A stretch of 15,770 bases of DNA from positions 1-15,770 of the forward strand of contig JAEDNR010000041.1 in assembly GCA_016302405.1 (NCBI GenBank), in the 5' to 3' direction. The stretch comes from Oscillospiraceae bacterium (GTDB lineage Bacteria > Bacillota > Clostridia > Oscillospirales > Oscillospiraceae). This document shows, one piece after another, positions 1-4,843 of the stretch. Position numbers and translations under genes: made by a program. Under the pieces are notes generated by a model that worked only from the letters and a program-made list of their open reading frames with translations, was not told the origin of the DNA and made no database searches. Within the stretch, counting starts at the first letter, position 1. Each line of letters begins with the position of its first letter.

Positions 1-115
1 GCTTTACGCAATCCTTGCAGATCTCGCCGTCTTCCAGCTTTTTATAGCCAAACATGCCCACTTCTTTGCCGCAGATTTCACAATCCTGCTTCTTAAATCT
101 ATCAAACAAACCCAT
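1..115 (-). CDS. DUF4428 domain protein, N-terminal part (runs off the window)
   Basis: The first 38 codons of a minus-strand gene are visible, starting MGLFDRFKKQDCEICGKEVG. Two CxxC pairs (C12/C15 and C33/C36) form a small zinc-ribbon-like knuckle, as in the N-terminal DUF4428 domain, which often precedes SHOCT or other short domains in Firmicutes. The function of the family is not established; metal binding is inferred from the cysteines. The start is supported by AAGGAG at 125-130, nine bases upstream of the ATG. The rest of the protein lies beyond position 1, so its full architecture is unknown. It lies downstream of a short secreted-peptide frame and gene debris on the same strand. Confidence 0.72.
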   Translation of the reverse strand, partial: MGLFDRFKKQDCEICGKEVGMFGYKKLEDGEICKDCVK

Positions 116-133
116 AATTCATATCTCCTTTTC

Positions 134-289
134 TCATTTCAGATTATAGCTTCCAGCAGATCGGTCAGCACGGGGGAACCCGTTTCTTCCGGATGGGCTG
201 CGCATTGCTGTGGCAGGCAGCAGTCCAATCCCCATCACAAGGGTGAGGAGCATACGCAGCAGCTTGTGCAGTTTCATTTTTGCTTTCAT
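134..289 (-). CDS. Possible 51-residue secreted peptide or remnant with signal peptide
   Basis: This frame encodes 51 residues, starting MKAKMKLHKLLRMLLTLVMG and continuing IGLLPATAM. A basic start, a hydrophobic core of about 16 residues and an A-T-A cleavage-like site make a convincing signal peptide. After that site the sequence is short and low in information. A plus-one shift near the cleavage site would instead read AAHPEETGSPVLTDLLEAII before a stop, which looks more like surface-protein sequence. The frame may therefore be the frameshifted start of a larger exported protein. A weak AGGA lies upstream. It ends about 20 bases before the DUF4428 start. I recognise no family. Confidence 0.3.
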   Translation of the reverse strand: MKAKMKLHKLLRMLLTLVMGIGLLPATAMRSPSGRNGFPRADRSAGSYNLK

Positions 290-341
290 AAGCAATTCCT
301 GCGCTTAATACATTCCTATCATTTCATCACCGCCGTCCTCC

Positions 342-649
342 TTACAAAGCATCGATAACCGCTGAAAGATAAGTGGAAGAAACGGAGCCATAGATGAAAT
401 TGAGCCTGTCGAAAAACCGGTCATTGCGAACCAGTCCGCAGACTGGTGTGGCAATCTCCCAACTTTTCAGGCCCAAAATTGATAGGTTCAACATTAAAAC
501 TGGGGGATTCCCACGCCAGTGTGCGCACTGGCTCGGAATGACTCTAACTTTTTTGACACACTGAGATGAAATTGTCGATCAGCCCGTCCTTCTTCACCTG
601 GCGCACCTTGTCCGCCAGCTTCTTTTCGGTGTCCTCATCCACGACCAAA
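342..649 (-). pseudogene. C-terminal remnant of an unidentified gene, interrupted by a miniature element
   Basis: On the minus strand, codons for VVDEDTEKKLADKVRQVKKD and GLIDNF are open up to 575. The insert at 403-563 plus one 11-bp target copy then interrupts the gene. Reading resumes in the same frame as IYGSVSSTYLSAVIDAL and a TAA stop at 342-344. Removing the insert restores one continuous helical, lysine-rich C-terminus. A second element (651-816) lies at the upstream edge. If that is also removed with one copy of its AAAT repeat, the frame continues upstream as MTLPELVKEYL, although that stretch overlaps an antisense reverse-transcriptase-like fragment. I do not recognise the family. 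The product is presumably non-functional. Confidence 0.5.
403..563. mobile_element. Miniature inverted-repeat element A (161 bp) with 11-bp target duplication
   Basis: The 11-bp sequence AGATGAAATTG occurs at 392-402 and again at 564-574, exactly flanking the insert. The ends are imperfect inverted repeats: TGTCGAAAAA then GTCATTGCGAACCAGT on the left, and ACTGGCTCGGAATGAC then TTTTTTGACA on the right. Each end carries a nested hairpin: CCAGTCCGCAGACTGG at 431-446 and CCAGTGTGCGCACTGG at 516-531. There is no coding capacity, so it must be moved by a transposase encoded elsewhere. It splits the pseudogene on the minus strand. Related copies lie at 1465-1639, 11747-11973 and 13037-13262. Confidence 0.8.
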
Positions 650-650
650 T

Positions 651-816
651 TAAGGCAACACCGCACAATTCGGCAAGAGCCGGTGGCGTGGGATTTTTCC
701 TCAGCCGAAAGTTTGGAAAACAGAGGAATACTTGGTGTATTTCCTGTTTTCCAAACTGCGCGGATGGGGGAAAAGACCCGCCATCCGGCCGCAGACGATT
801 TGTGCAGTGTTGCCTT
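651..816. mobile_element. Miniature inverted-repeat element, GGCAACACCGCACAA family (166 bp)
   Basis: The left end TAAGGCAACACCGCACAA is mirrored on the right by TTGTGCAGTGTTGCCTT. AAAT at 647-650 and 817-820 is a likely 4-bp target duplication. A second perfect 13-bp hairpin lies inside (GTTTGGAAAACAG at 711-723 with its complement at 744-756). There is no gene inside. A diverged copy of the same length is at 1104-1269. The layout of outer repeats around a central hairpin is the same in both copies, so the hairpin is part of the element and not debris. Confidence 0.8.
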
Positions 817-828
817 AAATATTCTTTG

Positions 829-957
829 ACTAGCTCCGGCAAGGTCATAAAACGAATTAACCCAGAGCGAGTAACGGCGTTGAGAAGAAAATTGAAGAAG
901 CTTGCCATTAAGGTTCAAAATGGCGAGATACCATACGAAAACGTGGAAAACATTTGT
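829..957 (+). pseudogene. Fragment of a reverse-transcriptase-like protein (C-terminal region)
   Basis: The plus frame reads SGKVIKRINPERVTALRRKL and then KKLAIKVQNGEIPYENVENI. The pattern, a run of Arg/Lys (RRKLKKL), then GEI-Y-NVEN, resembles the C-terminal segment of clostridial reverse transcriptases of the group II intron/retron-like type. This identification is from memory of the family and is tentative. The fragment begins at the right edge of the element at 651-816. It ends at about 953, where sequence belonging to an opposite-strand gene start begins, so it is a rearranged scrap without a catalytic YxDD region. Confidence 0.4.
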
Positions 958-991
958 AGGAAGTTTCCCGTATGGAGAGATAACCTTTCAT
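908..991 (-). pseudogene. Truncated helix-turn-helix type gene start (MKGYLSIRETSYK...)
   Basis: A well-placed AAAGGAG (998-1004) lies six bases before an ATG at 989-991. The first 13 residues, MKGYLSIRETSYK, match the usual opening of a small clostridial helix-turn-helix protein found in accessory islands, in which the next residues are typically WGVSERR. Here the reading changes abruptly after codon 13 and stops after 27 codons. The break at about 953 coincides with the end of the opposite-strand reverse-transcriptase-like fragment, so a deletion or recombination joined the two. The family assignment is from memory; the truncation is inferred from the mismatch. Confidence 0.45.
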
Positions 992-1063
992 ACGCCGCTC
1001 CTTTCTGACAGATACAATAATACAAAATATATTATATATGAATATCCGCAGTTTTTCAAGAAT

Positions 1064-1111
1064 CCGGCGTGAATTGTTCTTGGGCAACCGGCGTGAATTG
1101 TTCTTGGGCAA
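1064..1111. repeat. Two perfect tandem copies of a 24-bp unit at an element end
   Basis: The 24-bp unit beginning CCGGCGTGAATTG and ending TTGGGCAA occurs at 1064-1087 and again, identically, at 1088-1111. The last eight bases of each copy equal the first bases of the terminal inverted repeat of the element at 1104-1269. The duplication therefore includes flank plus element tip, as expected from replication slippage or an aborted transposition event. Confidence 0.8.
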
Positions 1112-1269
1112 CACCGCACAATGGAGACTGCGGGCTTCGGCGGATCTTTTGCCCCAATCGTGCAGTACGAAAAATGGGAAATACATCCAGTATTCCCGCA
1201 TTTTTCATACTTTCGCTTGTGCCAAAACACTGCCCGAATCTCCTTGCCCCATTATGCGGTGCTGCCCTT
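1104..1269. mobile_element. Miniature inverted-repeat element, GGCAACACCGCACAA family, diverged copy (166 bp)
   Basis: The left end TTGGGCAACACCGCACAATG is mirrored by CATTATGCGGTGCTGCCCTT on the right. A central hairpin (1169-1184 with 1190-1206) has GAAAAATG-type arms. Length and layout match the copy at 651-816, but the internal sequence differs. It has no coding content. No clear target duplication is visible, perhaps because of the tandem duplication at its left end. Confidence 0.7.
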
Positions 1270-1430
1270 GAACTTTGGAGCGCCGACTTCTTTACGCAAA
1301 GGCTTTTTTAGGCCGGGGTTATGCAGTACGGCGGTGCTGCGAAGCAGATGTCATGCAACCATGTAAACAGCCGCGGGCATTGTCCCGCGCTCTTACAAAT
1401 CATTTATTCAGGTTGATTTAAACAGAAATA

Positions 1431-1462
1431 GCGGGAGCGCATTGTATAAAATGCACTCCCGC
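1431..1462. other. Stable hairpin in a gene-free stretch
   Basis: Thirteen-base arms (GCGGGAGCGCATT and AATGCACTCCCGC, one mismatch) enclose a six-base loop. A second small hairpin, CGCGGG/CCCGCG, lies at 1372-1389. Neither is followed by a clear T-run, so a terminator role is uncertain. Positions 1270-1464 otherwise show no gene. Confidence 0.45.
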
Positions 1463-1464
1463 TG

Positions 1465-1639
1465 AGCCTGTCGAAAAACCGGTCATTGCGAACCAGTCCG
1501 CTTTCCTGGTGTGGCAATCTCCCAACTTTTCAGGCCCGAAATTGATAGGTTCAACCTTAAAACTGGTGGATTTCCACGAAAGTAGTGCGCTACTTTATCG
1601 CAATGACCAGGAATTCGATAGCCATGCAAATTCCAATTT
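1465..1639. mobile_element. Chimeric miniature element B
   Basis: The left end matches element A (AGCCTGTCGAAAAA, then GGTCATTGCGAACCAGTCCG), and so does the middle (AATTGATAGGTTCAAC). The right end instead carries GCAATGACCAGGAATTCGAT and AAATTCCAATTT (1628-1639), which is the inverted left terminus of elements C and D. Its left hairpin is CCAGTCCGCTTTCCTGG (1493-1509). Its right hairpin has different arms, AAAGTAG/CTACTTT around a TGCG loop (1579-1596), the same loop as in element A. It lies just downstream of the rluD stop on the minus strand. Confidence 0.65.
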
Positions 1640-1677
1640 ATCTGTCTGCTGAGTTAGGTCGATATGCTTATTTACAT

Positions 1678-2580
1678 TTACCGCTTCCGCAGCTTTTCCA
1701 GAACCTCCGTAAAATAGTCAGGCATTGGGGCAAAGACCATCACCGGGCGGCCGTCTCTCGGGTGGCGGAAGCACAGGGCTCCCGCATGGAGGCACTGGCT
1801 GTCCTGGCCCAGCTCCCTGTTTTTATGGCCGTACACCGTGTCCCCCAGGATGGGGTGGCCGATATAGGCCATGTGCACCCTTATCTGATGGGTGCGGCCC
1901 GTTTCCAGACGGCAGCGGATGTGGGTATAGCCCGGGAACCGCTCCACCACCTCCCAATGGGTGACGGCGGGCTTGGAATTGCGGCTGGTGACGCACATCT
2001 TCTTCCGGTCCGTGGGGTGCCGCCCGATGGGGGCGTCCACGGTGCCGGAATCCTCTTTCATATTTCCGCAGACAACGGCCTCATAGGTTCTCGCCATGGT
2101 GTGGTCCTTGAGCTGGGAGGCCAGCACCGCGTGGGCCAGGTCGTTTTTGGCGATGGCAAGCAGGCCCGAGGTATCCTTGTCAATACGGTGGACAATCCCC
2201 GGGCGCATTTCCCCGTTGATACCGGAAAGCCTATCCCCCATAGCATACAGCAGGCCATTGACAAGGGTATCGTCGGTATGCCCCGGGGCGGGGTGGACCA
2301 CCAGGCCCTTGGGCTTGTTGATGACCGCCACATCCTCGTCCTCATAGACGATCTCCAGAGGGATCTCTTTCGCGGCGATCTCCACAGGCTTTGTTTCCGG
2401 CAGGGTGACGGTCAGTTCGTCCCCAACTTCCAGCCGGTCATTTTTCTTACAGGGCCGGCCGTTCCGGGTGACGCATCCCTCCTCCGTCAGGCGCTGGACG
2501 GCGCTGCGGCTGAGCCCATCCAGGGACCGGGCCAGGAACGCGTCCAGCCGCTCCCCCGCGGTATCGGCGTAAAGGGTCAT
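1678..2580 (-). CDS. rluD: RluA/RluD-family 23S rRNA pseudouridine synthase
   Basis: This 300-residue protein should convert uridines in RNA, most likely in 23S rRNA, to pseudouridine. Residues 10-60 form an S4 RNA-binding domain. The catalytic domain follows, with HRIDKDTSGLL at 131-141, where D134 is the expected nucleophile. The RTHQIRVHMAYIGHPILGD stretch lies at 229-247. Length and motifs are complete. Its ATG overlaps the lspA stop by four bases (ATGA), so the two are translationally coupled. The same pair occurs in Bacillus, where the pseudouridine synthase is called YlyB. The exact target uridines cannot be read from sequence, so the RluD symbol is by family. No clear terminator follows; a miniature element begins within 40 bases of the stop. 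Confidence 0.9.
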   Translation of the reverse strand: MTLYADTAGERLDAFLARSLDGLSRSAVQRLTEEGCVTRNGRPCKKNDRLEVGDELTVTLPETKPVEIAAKEIPLEIVYEDEDVAVINKPKGLVVHPAPGHTDDTLVNGLLYAMGDRLSGINGEMRPGIVHRIDKDTSGLLAIAKNDLAHAVLASQLKDHTMARTYEAVVCGNMKEDSGTVDAPIGRHPTDRKKMCVTSRNSKPAVTHWEVVERFPGYTHIRCRLETGRTHQIRVHMAYIGHPILGDTVYGHKNRELGQDSQCLHAGALCFRHPRDGRPVMVFAPMPDYFTEVLEKLRKR

Positions 2581-3053
2581 TTCTTTTCATCCTTCCAGAA
2601 GCCTTTGTTGCAGAAAGCCAGAGAAACTACCAGGGCAATACAGCCGCAGGTGATGAAGCAGTCCGCGACATTAAATACCGGAAAATCCATAAACTGGGTT
2701 TCCAGCATATCCACCACATACCCCAGCCGCAGCCGGTCGATCATGTTCCCCAGGCCGCCGCCGTAGATGGCGGCAATGCACCACCGCTCAAAGCGGGTAA
2801 ACCCCATGGGCTTTTTAAAGTACTCCCAGAGTACCGCGGCGGTGAACAGCAGGAAAATCACCGCGAACAGCCACTGCATCCCCTGGAAGGCAGAAAAGGC
2901 CGCGCCGGTGTTCTGAACATAGGTAAGCCCAAGCAACCCGGGCAGGAAAGAAACATCCCCATACAAAGGGATATTCGCCACCACCAGGTATTTTGTAATC
3001 TGGTCCGCCGCCACAATGGCGAGGACAAAAAGACTATAAAGAAAAAAGGACAT
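2577..3053 (-). CDS. lspA: Lipoprotein signal peptidase (signal peptidase II)
   Basis: LspA is an aspartyl membrane protease that removes the signal peptide from diacylglyceryl-modified prolipoproteins at the cytoplasmic membrane. The 158-residue protein has four hydrophobic segments and all the family motifs: ADQITKY (16-22), YVQNTGAAFS (45-54), GNMIDRLRLGYVVDML (102-117) and FNVAD (127-131). The catalytic pair should be D115 and D131. The loop between them is three residues shorter than in the Pseudomonas enzyme. GGAGG lies five to six bases before the ATG. Transcription probably starts from the promoter at 3343-3371, giving a leader of about 280 bases that contains an inverted-repeat element. 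One likely substrate is the lipoprotein encoded at 4844-6106. Confidence 0.95.
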   Translation of the reverse strand: MSFFLYSLFVLAIVAADQITKYLVVANIPLYGDVSFLPGLLGLTYVQNTGAAFSAFQGMQWLFAVIFLLFTAAVLWEYFKKPMGFTRFERWCIAAIYGGGLGNMIDRLRLGYVVDMLETQFMDFPVFNVADCFITCGCIALVVSLAFCNKGFWKDEKK

Positions 3054-3127
3054 GGGTTACCTCCGTTATGTATTGAAAAGCCTTGTTACTTATCCGGTTA
3101 ACACAGCAGCGCGGATAATTGAAATTT

Positions 3128-3279
3128 AATTGACAATTGACAATGAACAATTGACAATTAAGGAATCCCTTCGGGATGATTTAAAATAAGAAGAATTTGA
3201 ACGAAAACAAAAGGATTTCTTTCAAAATCGTCCCGTAGGGACACAATAATTGTCAACTGTCAATTGTCAATTGTCAATT
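3128..3279. mobile_element. Miniature element with AATTGAC heptad inverted repeats (152 bp)
   Basis: The left end is a run of 7-bp units (AATTGAC, AATTGAC, AATGAAC, AATTGAC). The right end is the inverted run (GTCAACT and GTCAATT units). Inside these the two arms continue to match through TCCCTTCGGGATGATTT and its counterpart AAATCGTCCCGTAGGGA, giving inverted repeats of about 60 bp around a short A-rich centre. There is no gene inside. It lies in the transcribed leader of lspA-rluD, so its RNA could fold into one long hairpin. A small TTCGGCGAAGCCGA hairpin follows at its right side. Confidence 0.75.
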
Positions 3280-3342
3280 CGGCGAAGCCGATAAATTCCA
3301 ATTTCTCTCTTTGCTTTGGAACGCCGCCGCAGCGGCAAAGCT

Positions 3343-3371
3343 ATTTTACCAGTTCCCCATCCGTTTGTCAA
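3343..3371 (-). promoter_or_regulatory. Sigma-A type promoter for lspA-rluD
   Basis: On the minus strand TTGACA (3366-3371) and TAAAAT (3343-3348) are separated by exactly 17 bases. The predicted start near 3336 is about 280 bases upstream of lspA, with no gene between. Confidence 0.7.
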
Positions 3372-3461
3372 ACCACCGGGCAGGGCCCGGACCCAAGTCG
3401 TGACAAGCCTGGTCTGCAGTCGTTCCTGCCCTGACCCGCTCGGTGTCGTTCCATTTTGTTG

Positions 3462-3484
3462 GGGCCGATTGCGCGCATCGGCCC
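3462..3484. other. Perfect GC-rich hairpin upstream of the lspA promoter
   Basis: GGGCCGAT and ATCGGCCC flank a seven-base TGCGCGC loop. No T-run follows. It may be a structural remnant of a repeat or a weak terminator for the minus-strand gene ending at 3554. The stretch 3372-3512 shows no gene. Confidence 0.4.
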
Positions 3485-3512
3485 TCCGGCAGGACGGGCG
3501 ATGCGACTCCTT

Positions 3513-3544
3513 AATTGTCAATTGTCCATTGTCAATTGTCAATT
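3513..3544. repeat. Solo heptad end of the AATTGAC element family
   Basis: AATTGTC heptads (one altered to CATTGTC) repeat four times and end in AATT. This is the same terminus and orientation as the right end of the element at 3128-3279, but no matching left end is seen between 3280 and 3512. It is probably a truncated second copy, lying only nine bases beyond the stop of the gene at 3554. Confidence 0.65.
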
Positions 3545-3553
3545 CCTTACGCC

Positions 3554-3796
3554 CTACCAGGTTTTCAGGATCTCCAGAATCTCCCTTTCATAGTCGGGGC
3601 CAAAGTCCTCGGTCCTTCCGGCGGAGCGGACATTGCTCTGGGCGCCGGGCTCCTCCGGGGGGTACTCCCAGATGTGGTAGCCGAGGCCCCGGTGCTCAAA
3701 CTGTATGGAGCCGCAGCCGGCTTCCTCATAATACCGGTAGGGCATTCTTCTGCTTTCCAGGAACGCCCGGATGGTCCCGAGACGGTGGGTATCCAT
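3554..3796 (-). CDS. Conserved hypothetical 80-residue protein
   Basis: The chosen ATG (3794-3796) has AAAGGAGG nine bases upstream. An in-frame start 33 codons earlier lacks a comparable site and would overlap the promoter. The product runs MDTHRLGTIRAFLESRRMPY..., with a central GCGSIQFEHRGLGYHIWE segment and an acidic end, DYEREILEILKTW. There is no signal peptide or membrane segment, so it should be a small cytoplasmic alpha/beta protein. Similar short proteins of unknown function occur in gut Clostridia, as far as I recall; I assign no function. It has its own likely promoter at 3849-3876 and is separated from lspA by about 500 bases. Confidence 0.7.
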   Translation of the reverse strand: MDTHRLGTIRAFLESRRMPYRYYEEAGCGSIQFEHRGLGYHIWEYPPEEPGAQSNVRSAGRTEDFGPDYEREILEILKTW

Positions 3797-3848
3797 ACCC
3801 CGCTCCCTCCTTTCACGCACCCCCGTGGGGGTATCGTTTTCCCAATCC

Positions 3849-3876
3849 ATTATACCCCTTTTCTTCCAATATGCAA
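3849..3876 (-). promoter_or_regulatory. Likely promoter of the 80-residue protein gene
   Basis: On the minus strand a perfect TATAAT (3849-3854) has a partial -35, TTGCAT (3871-3876), at 16-base spacing. Between promoter and ribosome site the leader carries a short ACCCCC/GGGGGT hairpin (3819-3832). Confidence 0.55.
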
Positions 3877-3979
3877 CCGTTTGTTTTCCCGGCAAATCCG
3901 TGTTTTGACGGAAAATAAACGGAAAAAGAAGATAAGTTTGTGCATTACGGAGGAAATGAAAAAACGGGCGTTCTTTCTG

Positions 3980-4008
3980 TTGACAAAGGTCACATTTGGC
4001 GGTAACAT
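3980..4008 (+). promoter_or_regulatory. Sigma-A promoter of the xpt/nucleoside transport operon
   Basis: A consensus TTGACA (3980-3985) and TAACAT (4003-4008) are spaced by 17 bases. The predicted start near 4014 lies about 15 bases before the first stem of the purine riboswitch. Confidence 0.75.
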
Positions 4009-4029
4009 GAGGTTACAAACCTAAATACC

Positions 4030-4170
4030 TGCCGATATAATTTCGGATGGATGGCCCGAAAGTTTCTACCGCGACGCCTCAGCCGCGACTATTGGTAATA
4101 CAGTACGCGCTGCCTTTTGGACAGGCGCGACTTTCTTTTGGGTACTTCTTTGGCAGGCGTTTCGTCTGCC
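4030..4170 (+). promoter_or_regulatory. Guanine-class purine riboswitch with expression platform
   Basis: The aptamer spans about 4030-4097. It has P1 (4030-4036 with 4091-4097, two G-U pairs), the TATAAT-type J1/2, and P2 (TTTCGG 4041-4046 with CCGAAA 4056-4061). The invariant J2/3 AGTTTCTACC is at 4061-4070, followed by P3 and a GACTA J3/1. The L2 loop ends in GG and L3 contains CC, fitting the kissing-loop contacts. The pyrimidine that sets specificity is C (4089), which in characterised purine riboswitches means guanine/hypoxanthine instead of adenine. Downstream, CTGCC at 4109-4113 could pair with GGCAG of the terminator stem as an antiterminator. High guanine should therefore favour termination before xpt. 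Confidence 0.88.
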
Positions 4171-4175
4171 TTTTT
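4152..4175 (+). terminator. Riboswitch-controlled intrinsic terminator
   Basis: GGCAGGCG (4152-4159) and CGTCTGCC (4163-4170) form an eight-pair stem (one G-U) with a TTT loop, followed by TTTTT. It sits 28 bases before the xpt start and is the off-state of the guanine riboswitch. Confidence 0.85.
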
Positions 4176-4202
4176 GCTTTTTTGACGGAAAGGGGCTCAT
4201 TT

Positions 4203-4778
4203 ATGCGGTTAATGGAGGAAAAGATCCTGGCGGAGGGAAAGATCCTGCCCGGCCAGATCCTGAAAGTCGGCAGCTTTCTGAACCAGCGGATCGACACCGA
4301 CCTGCTGTCCAAAATCGGGCAGGAGATCGCCCGGCTGTATGACGGGGAGGGGGTCACCAAGGTTTTGACCATTGAATCTTCCGGCATCGCCATCGCCGCC
4401 GCTGCGGGAATGGCAATGCATGTGCCCGTGGTCTTTGCCAAGAAGCACAAGAGCAGCAACGTGGACGGGGAAGTTTATACCGCTTCCGTCCACTCCTACA
4501 CCCACAACGCCGACTATACCATTGTGGTCAGCTGCGACTACCTCCGCCCGGAGGACAAGGTTTTGCTGGTGGACGATTTCCTCGCCAACGGCAAGGCGCT
4601 CATGGGTCTAGCCGAACTGGTAACGAAGGCCGGGGCCACTTTGGTCGGTGCGGCCATTGCCATTGAAAAGGGCTTCCAGGGCGGCGGCGACGCCCTCCGT
4701 GCCCAGGGCATCCGGGTGGAGTCCCTGGCCATCCTGGACAGCATGGACGACAGCGGCATCACTTTCCGCCCCCAGTAA
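4203..4778 (+). CDS. xpt: Xanthine phosphoribosyltransferase
   Basis: Xpt transfers phosphoribose from PRPP to xanthine (and more weakly guanine), making XMP in cytoplasmic purine salvage. The 191-residue product aligns closely in memory with the Bacillus enzyme: ILKVGSFLNQRID at 19-31, TIESSGIA at 56-63, VFAKKHKS at 77-84, and the PRPP-binding VLLVDDFLANGKA at 120-132. The ATG is preceded by AAAGGGG seven bases upstream. An in-frame extension upstream would run through the riboswitch terminator and is rejected. Control is by the guanine riboswitch directly upstream. The gene leads an operon: only 65 bases, with no terminator, separate it from the nucleoside-binding lipoprotein gene. Confidence 0.95.
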   Translation: MRLMEEKILAEGKILPGQILKVGSFLNQRIDTDLLSKIGQEIARLYDGEGVTKVLTIESSGIAIAAAAGMAMHVPVVFAKKHKSSNVDGEVYTASVHSYTHNADYTIVVSCDYLRPEDKVLLVDDFLANGKALMGLAELVTKAGATLVGAAIAIEKGFQGGGDALRAQGIRVESLAILDSMDDSGITFRPQ

Positions 4779-4843
4779 ACCCCATTTTCTTTGCGCGCAA
4801 TTCCAATTTATATATCATTTCATCTGAAAAGGAGAAACGAAAA

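Noticed and set aside
1064..1111. Possible CRISPR-like repeat
   Set aside because: There are only two copies, directly adjacent with no spacer, and the unit is explained by duplication at an element end.
3957..4022. A 22-residue plus-strand frame (MKKRAFFLLTK...) after GGAGG
   Set aside because: The GGAGG is only two bases from the ATG, and the xpt promoter lies inside the frame, so it is upstream of the transcript.
4047..4202. In-frame upstream extension of xpt
   Set aside because: It covers the riboswitch aptamer and terminator; the 191-residue product from 4203 matches the known length of Xpt.
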